Positions 17,428-31,569 are shown, counted from the stretch's first letter. The stretch: DNA of 64,000 nucleotides from Luteibacter aegosomatis (GCF_023078455.1 NZ_CP095740.1:2964001-3028000), one strand, 5' to 3'. Notes: generated by a model from the letters alone, not told the origin. Program-made: numbers and translations.

Positions 17428-18052
17428 GGGACGACGCCAGCAGATAGGCTCGGGACATCGCCGGCAGCTCGCTGCGCAGGAGCGCGATGCTTTCCGCGGA
17501 CGCGTCCTTCTCGAGCACGACCTGGACGGTGCCGGTCAGCAGGATGCGCCACGCACGGGCGATCCTGTCGGGATCGTCGAAGCGGGTGTCGGGAACGCCG
17601 CGCAGGAGATCGGCGAGAATCCGCTCCGCGCGCCGGACGATGTCGGCAACGAGGGCGGCCGTTTCCAGTTCGGCCGCCACCACGTACAGCGCCCGGGTGC
17701 CGGGCATGCCGTCGAGTTTCGCCTCCAGGTAGGCCCCGGCCATGCCCTCGGCGATCTCCGCCAACGGCGCATCGCGCAGCCGGGAAGCCGCGGCATGCAT
17801 GGCCGCGACGACATCTTCCAGGTAGTCCTCCAGCACGGCGTACAGCAACGCGTTCCGGTGCGGGAAATACTGGTACATGGTGCCGACGGACACGCCCGCG
17901 CGGGCGGCTACCCGGGTCGTGGTCAGGCCCGCGTAGCCGTCGACCAGCAAAACCTGAATGGTCGCCTCGAAAATGGCGGCGACCGTGGCCGCCGAGCGGG
18001 CCTGGCGCGGTGTTTTCCGAGGCTTTAGGGCTTCCGTGGGTACGACGGGCAT
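17402..18052 (-). CDS. TetR-family transcriptional regulator
   Basis: A 216-residue regulator from the ATG at 18052; an in-frame start at 18085 adds 11 unlikely residues. The N-terminal helix-turn-helix reads VLLVDGYAGLTTTRVAARAG followed by VSVGTMYQYFPHRNALL (about residues 30-70), the canonical TetR recognition region. The C-terminal ligand domain is unlike any named member I know. It is divergent from an intact SDR gene across 77 bp, a typical repressor-target arrangement, so it probably represses that gene and itself. Confidence 0.9.
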   Translation of the reverse strand: MPVVPTEALKPRKTPRQARSAATVAAIFEATIQVLLVDGYAGLTTTRVAARAGVSVGTMYQYFPHRNALLYAVLEDYLEDVVAAMHAAASRLRDAPLAEIAEGMAGAYLEAKLDGMPGTRALYVVAAELETAALVADIVRRAERILADLLRGVPDTRFDDPDRIARAWRILLTGTVQVVLEKDASAESIALLRSELPAMSRAYLLASSLRHGSLPA

Positions 18053-18129
18053 ATGCGAATGTAAAAGCGTGGGAGGGGTTCCCACCTACTCTTGGGGCGA
18101 CCCGCCACCTAACCAACGAGGAACCCGCC

Positions 18130-18858
18130 ATGACCACGCAAGATCGCATCACCCTCATCACCGGCGCCAACAAGGGCATCGGACTGGAAGCCGCCAGGCA
18201 GCTCGGCAAGGCCGGGCATCGCGTGCTCCTCGGCGCCCGCGACGCCGGCCGCGCGAAAGCGGCGGCGGACACGCTGCGCGCCGAGGGCGTGAACGTGCGC
18301 GTCGTCCGCATCGACCTGGACGATCCGTCCTCCATCGCGGCCGCCGCCGCGGACGTCGCCGCGCAGGAGGGTCGCCTCGACGTACTGGTCAACAACGCCG
18401 CGATCGTCGATCCGGCCGACGGCCCGGCGGGCACGGCCGACCTCGCCGCCGTGCGGCGCATCTTCGACACGAACTTCTTCGGCAGCGTGGCTGTGACCCA
18501 GGCCTTCCTTCCCCTGCTGGAAAAATCCTCGGCCGGACGCATCATCAACGTCTCCAGCGGCCTGGGTTCGATCGCGCTCAATGCCGATCCCACCTGGGAA
18601 TACGCCGCGGTGAAGCTGCTCGGCTACAACGGGTCGAAGGCGGCGCTCAACCTCTTTACCGTGATCCTCGCCGCGGAGCTGAAGGACAAGGGCATCCTCG
18701 TGCATGCCGTGAACCCGGGCTACACCGCGACCGACCTCAACGGCCACAGCGGCCACCAGACCCTGGCCGAGGGCGCGCAGGAAATCGTCCGCCTGGCCCG
18801 CCTGGACGGCGGTCCGACCGGCACCTTCACCAGCAAGGACGGCATCGACCCCTGGTAA
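18130..18858 (+). CDS. short-chain dehydrogenase/reductase (SDR)
   Basis: A 242-residue cytoplasmic NAD(P)-dependent oxidoreductase. It has the glycine-rich cofactor motif TGANKGIGLEAARQLG (near residue 11), LDVLVNNAAI (near 90), the catalytic Ser in INVSSGLGS (near 142) and a YNGSKAALN segment (Tyr and Lys of YxxxK, near 168). A GAGGA site precedes the ATG at 18130. The substrate is unknown; similarity of the NKGIG and VNPG patterns suggests a carbonyl-reductase-like classical SDR. Divergent TetR control is likely, and a 13-bp hairpin follows. Confidence 0.92.
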   Translation: MTTQDRITLITGANKGIGLEAARQLGKAGHRVLLGARDAGRAKAAADTLRAEGVNVRVVRIDLDDPSSIAAAAADVAAQEGRLDVLVNNAAIVDPADGPAGTADLAAVRRIFDTNFFGSVAVTQAFLPLLEKSSAGRIINVSSGLGSIALNADPTWEYAAVKLLGYNGSKAALNLFTVILAAELKDKGILVHAVNPGYTATDLNGHSGHQTLAEGAQEIVRLARLDGGPTGTFTSKDGIDPW

Positions 18859-18878
18859 GGGCGTCCGGATCCGCGATC

Positions 18879-18910
18879 ACCGCCGCACCGGCCTGCGCCG
18901 GTGCGGCGGT
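18879..18910 (+). terminator. hairpin terminator after the SDR gene
   Basis: A perfect 13-bp stem (18879-18891 with 18898-18910) and a 6-nt loop follow the SDR stop by 20 bp. Only two T follow, so termination may be partial. It insulates the downstream glycine riboswitch promoter. Confidence 0.7.
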
Positions 18911-18935
18911 TCCCCCTACCGCCCGGCGACCTTTG

Positions 18936-18941
18936 TATAAT
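18936..18941 (+). promoter_or_regulatory. -10 element (TATAAT) of the gcvP leader
   Basis: A perfect TATAAT lies about 20 bp before the first conserved base of the glycine riboswitch. The matching -35 position (around 18913) shows no good consensus. Confidence 0.6.
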
Positions 18942-18957
18942 CACCGCCTTCACCGCA

Positions 18958-19122
18958 CGGTGGGAGAAGCGGACGGACCCGCTGCCGAAGGCGCAACGCC
19001 CGTAATCGCTCAGGCTCCCATACCACCGCGCGAGACATCACTCTGGAGAGACCGGTTCGATCCGGCGCCGAAGGTGCAAGGGGTACCCACCCCCAAACTC
19101 TCAGGCAAAAGGACAGAGGGGC
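18958..19122 (+). ncRNA. tandem glycine riboswitch upstream of gcvP
   Basis: Two glycine aptamers lie in tandem. The first has GGGAGA (18962-18967), GCCGAAGGCGCAA (18984-18996) and GCTCAGGC (19008-19015); the second has TCTGGAGAGACC (19042-19053), GCCGAAGGTGCAAGG (19067-19081) and ACTCTCAGGCAAAAGGACAG (19098-19117). These are the conserved cores of the gcvT class, here in the common two-aptamer form with a short linker. The RNA ends about 47 bp before the gcvP ATG, consistent with glycine switching on the cleavage system. Confidence 0.96.
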
Positions 19123-19168
19123 GCCCCACGTGCCGGCACGGCACGTATCTACGGATGCCCCCAACGCC

Positions 19169-22036
<2,868 letters not shown>

Positions 22037-22046
22037 GGCCAGACCC

Positions 22047-22204
22047 TTCGCCGATACGATCGGCTCCCACCCCTCCGGTAGCACGGTTTCGACAACCCGG
22101 CCTACCTAGGGAGTGCGAGCCGACCGCATCGGCGCGTCTCGGGACGACCACGGCGCTCCGCAACCCGCCCTACCGAAGGGGTGGGAGCCGATCGTATCGG
22201 CGAA
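22047..22204. repeat. palindromic terminator-family element with duplicated right arm
   Basis: The left arm (22047-22081) pairs almost perfectly with a right arm at 22170-22204. Between them lies a second, decayed right arm (22102-22134, ending GACCGCATCGGCG). The layout suggests that the right arm was duplicated and one copy is degenerating. It directly follows gcvP and probably terminates it. Confidence 0.8.
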
Positions 22205-22291
22205 TCACGACGCGACACGAACCATACGGAGCCGAATCCGCTGGCTTGAGCTTTGCCTTAAACTGCGTCATCTGACCTCCAAGGTGAGCGC

Positions 22292-22954
22292 ATGACCCAG
22301 GAAACCCGCAACGACAGCCTGCTCGGCCTGCTCAAGGGCGTGGAAGGCTTCAGCCAGAACGTCTTTCCCGAAAGCCAGGAGCTCTTCAGCGAACTGGCCG
22401 AAGGCCAGAGCCCGCATACCCTGTTCATCACCTGCGCGGACTCCCGCGTGGTGCCCGAGATGATCACCCAGACGAGGCCCGGCGAGCTTTTCGTCTGCCG
22501 CAACGTCGGCAACATCGTGCCCGGCTACGGCGAGATGCTGGGTGGCGTATCCGCGGTGGTGGAGTTCGCGGTCGCCGTGCTGCGCGTAAGCAACGTGGTG
22601 GTCTGCGGCCATACCGACTGCGGCGCCATGAAAGGCTTGCTCAACCCCGAAAGCACGAAAGACCTGCCCACCGTCACCGCGTGGCTGCGCAATGCGGAGG
22701 CGGCGCGGAGCGCCGTGTTCGCGCGCAAGCTCGAAGGTCGCGAAGCGCTCGAGGCCGTGACGCAGGAGAACGTGCGCCTGCAACTCGCCCACCTGGGCAC
22801 GCATCCGGCCGTGTCCGCCGCGCGGGCGAACGGCGCCATCACCTTGCAGGGCTGGGTCTACAACATCGGCGACGGCAACGTCTCCGTGCTCGACCAGGCC
22901 AGCGACCGCTTCATCCCGCTGTCCGAAGCCATCCAGCGCGAACACGACGCATGA
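22292..22954 (+). CDS. beta-class carbonic anhydrase (bestrophin-linked)
   Basis: A 220-residue second beta-carbonic anhydrase, clearly different from the one at 458-1147. Zinc and active-site motifs are present: CADSR (near residue 48) and HTDCGA (near 107), with RNVGNIVPGYG between. An AAGGTGAG site lies before the ATG. Its stop overlaps the start of a bestrophin-like channel gene by 4 bp, so the two products are coupled in translation and probably in function: hydrating CO2 and passing bicarbonate through the channel. Confidence 0.93.
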   Translation: MTQETRNDSLLGLLKGVEGFSQNVFPESQELFSELAEGQSPHTLFITCADSRVVPEMITQTRPGELFVCRNVGNIVPGYGEMLGGVSAVVEFAVAVLRVSNVVVCGHTDCGAMKGLLNPESTKDLPTVTAWLRNAEAARSAVFARKLEGREALEAVTQENVRLQLAHLGTHPAVSAARANGAITLQGWVYNIGDGNVSVLDQASDRFIPLSEAIQREHDA

Positions 22955-23826
22955 TCCTCCCGGGTCGCGCCCACCTCGGCCATATCCTCCGCTACGTCGG
23001 CCGGCCGCTCGTGTGGTTGCTGGCCTGGGACGTCGCCGTGACGGCGTTGTGGTACTTCGTGCACCCGGGATGGGTGGAATTCCCCGCCTTGCCGCTCACC
23101 CTGCTCGGCTCGGCCGTGGCCGTGTACCTGAGTTTCCGCAACACCACCGCCTATGCCCGCTGGTGGGAAGCCCGCACGTTGTGGGGCGCGATGGTCAACG
23201 CCTCGCGCTCCCTGGCCCGCGAAGCCATCACCCTGCTCGCCGATCGGAACGTGGCCACGACCGTGGCCCACCGCCAGATCGCCTACGTGCACGCGCTTCG
23301 CCTGCACCTGCGCCGGCAGGTACCCTGGGACGAATTGGCCGGTCGCCTCCCGGTCGACGAGCTGGAGCGCCTGCGCGGCGTCGCCAACGTGCCCAACGCC
23401 ATCCATGCGCGCACCGCGTCGATCCTGGCCGGGGCAAAGCCCGATCCCATCCTGCTCGCCAGCTTCGCGCGCACGATGGGCGACATCACCAACGCCCAGG
23501 GCGGCATGGAGCGGATCAAGAACACGCCCCTGCCGCAGCAATACGCCACCTACCCGGCCATCTTCACCCACGGTTTCTGCCTGTTGCTGCCGCTGGGCCT
23601 CGTCGAAACGCTGGGCCTGTACACGCCGCTGGGCTCAACCGTGGCGGGCTTCCTCTTCCTCGCCCTCCTGCAGATCGGCAACGACATGCAGAACCCGTTC
23701 GAGAATCTCGAGGACGACGTGCCGCTGACCACCCTTACCCGCGCCATCGAGATCGACCTGCGCGACGGCCTCGGCGAGGCCCATGACCTGGAACCGGTGA
23801 AGCCCGATAACGGCATCCAGTGGTAA
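22951..23826 (+). CDS. bestrophin-family anion channel (UPF0187)
   Basis: A 291-residue membrane protein. Bacterial bestrophin homologues form pentameric ion channels. Family hallmarks are the N-terminal helix, SAVAVYLSFRNTTAYARWWE and RTLWGAMVNASRSLAREA (about residues 48-88), then two later helices (YPAIFTHGFCLLLPLGLVET) and the acidic C-terminal clasp DMQNPFENLEDDVPLTTL. It overlaps the carbonic anhydrase gene by ATGA. Some bestrophins conduct bicarbonate, which fits this pairing; selectivity here is inferred. Confidence 0.9.
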   Translation: MILPGRAHLGHILRYVGRPLVWLLAWDVAVTALWYFVHPGWVEFPALPLTLLGSAVAVYLSFRNTTAYARWWEARTLWGAMVNASRSLAREAITLLADRNVATTVAHRQIAYVHALRLHLRRQVPWDELAGRLPVDELERLRGVANVPNAIHARTASILAGAKPDPILLASFARTMGDITNAQGGMERIKNTPLPQQYATYPAIFTHGFCLLLPLGLVETLGLYTPLGSTVAGFLFLALLQIGNDMQNPFENLEDDVPLTTLTRAIEIDLRDGLGEAHDLEPVKPDNGIQW

Positions 23827-23866
23827 AGCCGTGACCCATGGCACGGGACATCCCGCGCCAGCGGTA

Positions 23867-23880
23867 TTTCAATCGAGACA
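23867..23880 (+). promoter_or_regulatory. candidate operator related to the mannoside-locus palindromes
   Basis: TTTCAATCGAGACA resembles TTTGAATCGATTCA, the palindrome before the TonB-dependent receptor (11 of 14 positions agree by eye). It lies 28 bp before the TTG start of the first GH92 gene. The match is imperfect and could be coincidental. Confidence 0.35.
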
Positions 23881-23908
23881 AATCCTGTCTTTTCGTGGAG
23901 ACCGTCCC

Positions 23909-26311
23909 TTGCGCGCCTTCCAGCCGATCGCCCTCGCCGCCGCCCTGATTCCCGCCCTGGCCGGTGCCACCGACGCCCCCGCCAGCCTGGTCAACCCGCT
24001 CATCGGCACGACCAACGGCGGCGACGTCTTCCCCGGTGCCGTGGTGCCTTTCGGGATGCTGCAGTTCAGCCCGGAGGAATCGCCGATCCCCGGCAAGAAG
24101 TCGCCGATCGCCTCGGCCGGCGGCTACGAATACCGCGCCGACAGCATCCGCGGCTTCAGCCTCACCAACGTCGAAGGGTGGGGTTGCGCGGGCGCGTCGG
24201 GTGACGTGCCGATCATGCCCATCACGGATGACGTGAGCGTCTCGCCGAGTTCGGATTTCCGCCACGCTTACGCCTCCAAGTTCTCGCATGCGAACGAGAA
24301 GGCGCGCGCGGGGCATTACCAGGTCACGCTCGACAACGGCGTCACCGTGGATCTCACCGCGGCGCTGCATAGCGGCGCGGCGCGATTCGCATTCCCCGCC
24401 GACAAGCCCGCGAACGTGCTGGTGCGCGCCTCGGATTCCGAAGTGGGTTCGGAGAAAGCCACCGTCACCGTGGACGCCGCGCGGCATCGCGTGAGCGGCG
24501 AAGTGACCAGCGGCAACTTCTGCGGTTACATCAACGATGCCGACAAGCGCAGCTATTACACGCTGCACTACGTGATCGAATTCGACCAGCCGTTCGCCGG
24601 TACCGGCACCTGGAAAGATGCCGAAGTGAAACGCGGCGGCACGTCCAGTGCCGGCGGAAGCGGCTATGGCGCCAAGGGTTTCCCGGAGAAAGGCACGGGC
24701 TCCGGCGCATGGGTGTCGTTCGCCAAGGGCACGAAGGAGGTGAACCTGCGCGTCGGCATCTCCTACGTGAGCGAGGCCAACGCACAGGCCAACCTCGATG
24801 CCGAGGCGCCGAAGGGCACCACCTTCGACGCGCTGCGCGACAAGGCCGTGGCGGCGTGGAACCGGCAACTCTCGCGGATCGACATCGAGGGCGGCACGCC
24901 CGACCAGCGCACGGTGTTCTACACCGCGCTCTACCACTCGCTCATGACGCCCAACGTGTACAGCGACGTCAACGGCGAATACAGCGGCTTCGACGGCAAG
25001 GTGCATCGCGTCGAAGGCACCCAGAAGGCTCAGTACGCCAATTTCTCCGGCTGGGACGTCTACCGTTCACAGCTCCAGCTGGTCTCGTGGCTGGAGCCGA
25101 AGATCGGCAGCGACATCGCGCAGAGCCTGTTCAACCAGGCCAGGCAGAACAACGGCGTGTGGGATCGCTGGACACACAACACCGGCGCGACCCACGTGAT
25201 GAACGGCGATCCGTCCGCGCCCGCCGTGGCCGGGATCTACGCCTTCGGCGCGCGCGATTTCGACGCCAAGGGCGCCCTCGCCTCGCTCGTCCACGCGGCG
25301 GACAACCCGACCGCGCTCGACACCTCGCACGAAGGTTGCGAAGTGGAGTGCGTCGGGCAGCGCCCGGGGCTCGACCAGTGGCTGAAGCTGCACTACGTCC
25401 CGGTCGGCGCGCCCGCCTGGGGGCCGGCGGCCGATACGCTGGAACTGGTCACCGCCGAGTTCGGCCTCAGCGCGCTGGCCGAGCGCTTCGGCGACAAGGC
25501 CACCTCGCAGCGTTTCCTCGCCCGCGCGCAGTACTGGCGCAACCTGTTCGATCCCAAGGCCACCCCCGAGGGCGGTTACATCCGCAACCGCAACGCCGAC
25601 GGCAGTTGGGCGCTGGTGAAGGACGACGACAAGGAGGCGCCGCACGCCTTCACGCCGTCCACCGAAGACGGCTTCGTCGAAGGCAGTGCCGCGCAATACG
25701 TATGGATGGTGCCGTTCAACGTGCACGGCCTGTTCGAGGCCATGGGCGGCATGGAAAAGGCGCGCAAGCGCCTGGACGCCTTCTTCTACCAGCCCGACGG
25801 CACCTTCGCGGTCACCAAGTCCGGCCCGCTGCACGCCGAACTCGACAACGAACCCTCCATCGGCACGCCGTGGCTCTACAACTTCGCCGGCCAACCGTGG
25901 AAGACGCAGGAGCTGGTGCGCCGCGTGCTCGACACGCTCTGGGTGAACGCACCTAACGGTATTCCCGGCAACGACGACCTCGGCGAGATGTCGTCGTGGT
26001 ACGTGTTCGCGGCGCTGGGTGCGTATCCGTCGATTCCCGGCCGCGCGGAGCTGGTGGTCGGCAGTCCCTTGTTCACCAAGGCCGTGGTGCATCGCGACGG
26101 CGGCGACGTGACCATCCTCGCGCCGAAGGCCGGCCAGGGCCGGCCGTATGTGCAATCGCTCAAGGTCGACGGCAAGCCGAGCGATCGCTCGTGGTTGCCG
26201 GAGTCGTTCGCGTTGAAGGGCGGTACGCTGGAATTCGACCTGTCCGATAAGCCGAACAAGGGCTGGGCGGGCAAGGCGGCGGATGCACCGCCTTCGTTCG
26301 ACGTCAAGTAA
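23909..26311 (+). CDS. GH92 family alpha-mannosidase, exported
   Basis: About 800 residues from a TTG at 23909, preceded by GGAG and followed at once by a signal peptide (RAFQPIALAAALIPALAGATDA); a GTG at 23831 would place 26 unlikely residues before it. GH92 enzymes are calcium-dependent exo-alpha-mannosidases. Hallmarks are VNPLIGTTNGGDVFPGAVVP at the N-terminus, GYEYRADSIRGFSLTNVEG, and the catalytic-domain block GNDDLGEMSSWYVFAALG with the Asp pair that provides the base. It should act in the periplasm on mannose-containing glycans. A second GH92 gene with a receptor lies at 59 kb. Confidence 0.93.
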   Translation: MRAFQPIALAAALIPALAGATDAPASLVNPLIGTTNGGDVFPGAVVPFGMLQFSPEESPIPGKKSPIASAGGYEYRADSIRGFSLTNVEGWGCAGASGDVPIMPITDDVSVSPSSDFRHAYASKFSHANEKARAGHYQVTLDNGVTVDLTAALHSGAARFAFPADKPANVLVRASDSEVGSEKATVTVDAARHRVSGEVTSGNFCGYINDADKRSYYTLHYVIEFDQPFAGTGTWKDAEVKRGGTSSAGGSGYGAKGFPEKGTGSGAWVSFAKGTKEVNLRVGISYVSEANAQANLDAEAPKGTTFDALRDKAVAAWNRQLSRIDIEGGTPDQRTVFYTALYHSLMTPNVYSDVNGEYSGFDGKVHRVEGTQKAQYANFSGWDVYRSQLQLVSWLEPKIGSDIAQSLFNQARQNNGVWDRWTHNTGATHVMNGDPSAPAVAGIYAFGARDFDAKGALASLVHAADNPTALDTSHEGCEVECVGQRPGLDQWLKLHYVPVGAPAWGPAADTLELVTAEFGLSALAERFGDKATSQRFLARAQYWRNLFDPKATPEGGYIRNRNADGSWALVKDDDKEAPHAFTPSTEDGFVEGSAAQYVWMVPFNVHGLFEAMGGMEKARKRLDAFFYQPDGTFAVTKSGPLHAELDNEPSIGTPWLYNFAGQPWKTQELVRRVLDTLWVNAPNGIPGNDDLGEMSSWYVFAALGAYPSIPGRAELVVGSPLFTKAVVHRDGGDVTILAPKAGQGRPYVQSLKVDGKPSDRSWLPESFALKGGTLEFDLSDKPNKGWAGKAADAPPSFDVK

Positions 26312-27180
26312 CGATCCGCGTCGCGGCACTCCCATTCGCCGATGCGATCGGCTCCCACCCCTTCGGTAGGCCAGGTCGTCGAAGCCTTGCTGCCGAAGGG
26401 GTGGGAGCCGATCGTATCGGCGAATCAAGCCTGCGACGACCTCAACCGCAACGCATTTCCGAGCACCCCTTCGGTAGGCCAGGTCGTCGAAGCCTTGCTG
26501 CCGAAGGGGTGGGAGCCGATCGTATCGGCGAATCAAGCCTGCGACGACCTCAACCGCAACGCATTCCCGAGCACCCCTTCGGTAGGCCAGGTCGTCGAAG
26601 CCTTGCTACCGAAGGGGTGGGAGCCGATCGTATCGGCGAATCAAGCCTGCGACGACCTCAACCGCAACGCATTTCCGAGCACCCCTTCGGTAGGCCAGGT
26701 CGTCGAAGCCTTGCTGCCGAAGGGGTGGGAGCCGATCGTATCGGCGAATCAAGCCTGCGACGACCTCAACCGCAACGCATTCCCGAGCACCCCTTCGGTA
26801 GGCCAGGTCGTCGAAGCCTTGCTACCGAAGGGGTGGGAGCCGATCGTATCGGCGAATCAAGCCTGCGACGACCTCAACCGCAACGCATTCCCGAGCACCC
26901 CTTCGGTAGGCCAGGTCGTCGAAGCCTTGCTACCGAAGGGGTGGGAGACGATCGTATCGGCGAATCAAGCCTGCGACGACCTCAACCGCAACGCATTCCC
27001 GAGCACCCCTTCGGTAGGCCAGGTCGTCGAAGCCTTGCTGCCGAAGGGGTGGGAGCCGATCGTATCGGCGAATCAAGCCTGCGACGACCTCAACCGCAAC
27101 GCATTCCCGAGCACCCCTTCGGTAGGCCAGGTCGTTGAAGCCTTGCTACCGAAGGGGTGGGAGCCGATCGTATCGGCGAA

Positions 27181-29498
<2,318 letters not shown>

Positions 29499-29502
<4 letters not shown>

Positions 29503-29915
29503 GCGCGCGGCTCCGTCAGCGCCTTCAGGATCGGACAGTCCTCCGGCGCGCCGTGCCCCGGACAGGCATCGATCAAGTCGGAGAGACCGTCGCGCACCCG
29601 CTGCAACTCGGCGATGCGCTCATCGATCGCCTTCAACCGTGCCGCGGCGCGCTCCCGCACGCCCTCGACACCGCCATGGCGCTCGGCCGACAGGGACAGC
29701 AGTTCGCGAATCTCGTCGAGCGTGAACCCCAGGTCCTTGGCCCGCCGGATGAACCGCAGGCGCGACACCGTGCCCTGGTCGTATTCCCGGTAACCGGACG
29801 GCCGACGGCGCGGCTCGGGCAGCAGCCCTTCCCGCTCATAGAACCGGATCGTATCGATGGCCACGCCCGCGCTCTGCGCGATGCGGCCGATGGTGAGGGA
29901 GGCTGGCGTATTCAT
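29499..29915 (-). CDS. MerR-family copper-responsive regulator (CueR-like)
   Basis: A 138-residue regulator from the ATG at 29915. The winged helix-turn-helix ([20 protein letters not shown], then [17 protein letters not shown]) is followed by the dimer helix and a C-terminal metal loop, [13 protein letters not shown], with the two cysteines used by CueR-type Cu(I) sensors. It is cotranscribed with copA (4-bp overlap). Its -10 element lies about 7 bp from the ATG and there is no Shine-Dalgarno, so the mRNA may be leaderless. Longer in-frame starts to 30086 are unlikely. Confidence 0.92.
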
Positions 29916-29922
29916 GAGGCCA

Positions 29923-29954
29923 AGTCTAGACCCTGGATGTAACTCTAGAGTCAA
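29923..29954 (-). promoter_or_regulatory. MerR-type promoter/operator of the merR-copA operon
   Basis: On the minus strand TTGACT (29949-29954) and TAGACT (29923-29928) are separated by 20 bp, the over-long spacer typical of MerR-activated promoters. The spacer region holds a dyad, ACTCTAGAG ... TCCAGGGT (29930-29951), close to known CueR/ZntR operators. This supports metal-induced autoregulation. Confidence 0.8.
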
Positions 29955-30031
29955 GCGGCCGTTGTCCCCTCCTGCAATCTCAGGCGATGCTTCGCACTGG
30001 CAAACAAGAATCAACGCTGTCAGCAGCGCGG

Positions 30032-30361
30032 CTACTTCGTTGCCGCCGCCAGCTCCTTGCATAGCCACTCCAAACCTGGACGGCATTCATGCGCAGCATG
30101 CTGCCTGATCGCGCTCAGGACGTTCTCAGGGATCGTCTCATCTTCTAGATGTTTAATGACGAATGCCTTGAAGTCTGGGTGAGCAGAGACCAGTCCAGAA
30201 AGCTCACCGACGTCGTCCCAGTGATCAGCCAAGAGTGTCGCGATCACTTCGCTGTAGGCGCTCCATACCTCGACCACGCTCTCACCGTTGCAGGAACGAT
30301 TGTCACGAAAAGCCTTGTAGACGTGTGGCCAATCCTTGATCTGTGTGACGGCGGCCTCCAT
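30032..30361 (-). CDS. hypothetical protein, candidate orphan immunity protein
   Basis: A 109-residue protein from the ATG at 30361, mainly helical, with acidic segments (HWDDVGELSGLVSAHPDF; HLEDETIPENVLSAI) and two late cysteines. It resembles the small helical proteins found in arrays downstream of polymorphic toxins, and it lies at the far end of such an array, but I recognise no named immunity family. Longer in-frame extension to 30511 is less likely. Base composition is lower in GC than the core genes around it. Confidence 0.5.
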   Translation of the reverse strand: MEAAVTQIKDWPHVYKAFRDNRSCNGESVVEVWSAYSEVIATLLADHWDDVGELSGLVSAHPDFKAFVIKHLEDETIPENVLSAIRQHAAHECRPGLEWLCKELAAATK

Positions 30362-30540
30362 GCGTATAGACTCTTTACTAAAAACACTCAATCCCATCCA
30401 AGGCCTTGTGGTTCGGACGGTGTTGAGCAGCAATGAAGGCGGGCGGTACTTCCCTACCTCACAAAATCGTCGAATCCATCGACCGCCCCACCCTGCAAGA
30501 ATCGAAACCATAGCTCATCAAAGAGTGCTGAGGGCTCCGA

Positions 30541-30594
30541 TTGCCACTTGCATCCGGCGTGTAGTGAACACGATTTCTCGCCGCATTTTCGACC
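30541..30594 (-). pseudogene. fossil fragment of an Rhs/YD-repeat gene
   Basis: This segment is almost the same as 34801-34854 inside the large Rhs gene, with about five mismatches by eye. It would read NAARNRVHYTPDASGN, against AAGNRVHYTLDASGN in the intact protein. No continuous Rhs frame extends on either side. It is a relic of an older toxin-tip exchange and marks the far boundary of the array. Confidence 0.75.
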
Positions 30595-30630
30595 ATTACA
30601 CCCAGATCAGCCACGAGAAAAGGAAATTAG

Positions 30631-31071
30631 TTAGCCGATGAGCAATTTGAAAACAAAACGAGAGAAATCCGCTTCTGGTCCCGTATCCGTGCATTGATAC
30701 TGATATCCACCTTCTATAGGCCGTTTTTTCATACCGGTCATACGAAGTTGAGACCTTCGCTGCTTATTGTCTTCCCACACGTTGTATAGGCTCAAGAGGC
30801 CATTCCCAGAGTGACAGACCATCTCGACCTCATGGGGAGCATCATGAAACATAAGAACGGTTTGTTCTTTCCGCTCACCGGCTACTTCAATCCCCTCATC
30901 GCACCGCAACCACAAACCTTGGGGCCGAAGCGGAGTCACTGCGTCAACCAGAATCCGTATTGATTGCCTGTCGCTGACCGAAATAACGTCCCACTTCACA
31001 ACGTCAGGCTCACCTTGTTGTAAGAAAAAATCACTCATCAGCGGCGTCGTGGGGAAGCTAAAACCACGCAT
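30631..31071 (-). CDS. hypothetical protein, candidate immunity protein
   Basis: A 146-residue protein from the ATG at 31071, preceded by GAGG at good spacing. It begins MRGFSFPTTPLMSDFFLQQG and looks like a beta-rich cytoplasmic protein (VISVSDRQSIRILVDAV; LWLRCDEGIEVAGE). I recognise no family. It lies in the cluster of small genes downstream of the large Rhs toxin, 45 bp after the NTF2-like gene, so an immunity role is a contextual guess. Confidence 0.55.
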   Translation of the reverse strand: MRGFSFPTTPLMSDFFLQQGEPDVVKWDVISVSDRQSIRILVDAVTPLRPQGLWLRCDEGIEVAGERKEQTVLMFHDAPHEVEMVCHSGNGLLSLYNVWEDNKQRRSQLRMTGMKKRPIEGGYQYQCTDTGPEADFSRFVFKLLIG

Positions 31072-31116
31072 TAGTTACCTCGATTGGACGTAGGCGGGAT
31101 GTAGGCTTTCGGAAAC

Positions 31117-31428
31117 CTACTTCATGTAAGCCATGACATTGACGATACACCCCGAATTTTGGTCGATCCACACCGCCATTCCGCCGCCAGTCGCCGTCGG
31201 CTGCGACGCATTTCCTTGGACGATCCATACGTTCCCGCGTCCATGAATCACGGTTAGCGGAAGTTGCTTTTTCACCTCAGCCTCGCCAAATCTCGCTTGC
31301 AGAACTGCAAGCCCTACCGCTTCAGCCGTTCTCTTATCAGGGACATAGTCGGAATGATTTGCACTTGTGGCGTTCACATTCGCCGATGCAATCAACAGTT
31401 CGAGAAAAACTGAACATCGACGAATCAT
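31117..31428 (-). CDS. NTF2-fold-like immunity protein
   Basis: A 103-residue protein from the ATG at 31428 with a short hydrophobic leader (residues 5-16). Core features YVPDKRTAEAVGLAVLQARF, NVWIVQGN and GGGMAVWIDQNSGCIVNVMA match the NTF2-fold immunity domains linked to polymorphic toxins: an N-terminal helix, then paired strands ending in 'GG...I....G.I..V'. It has no adjacent toxin tip of its own, so it is probably an orphan immunity gene kept after tip exchange. Confidence 0.65.
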   Translation of the reverse strand: MIRRCSVFLELLIASANVNATSANHSDYVPDKRTAEAVGLAVLQARFGEAEVKKQLPLTVIHGRGNVWIVQGNASQPTATGGGMAVWIDQNSGCIVNVMAYMK

Positions 31429-31569
31429 GGATGGAAAAGTTGCCAGTGGGCCAAGTGAAGGGATACCGGCTACCTCCGATTTCACCAGAAGAGACCCTTA
31501 CACCACTTACTCTCGTCGTGCTCGGTGCGTTCCAGCCTCCTGCGCATGGCGACATGCTCGCTCTTTGCT

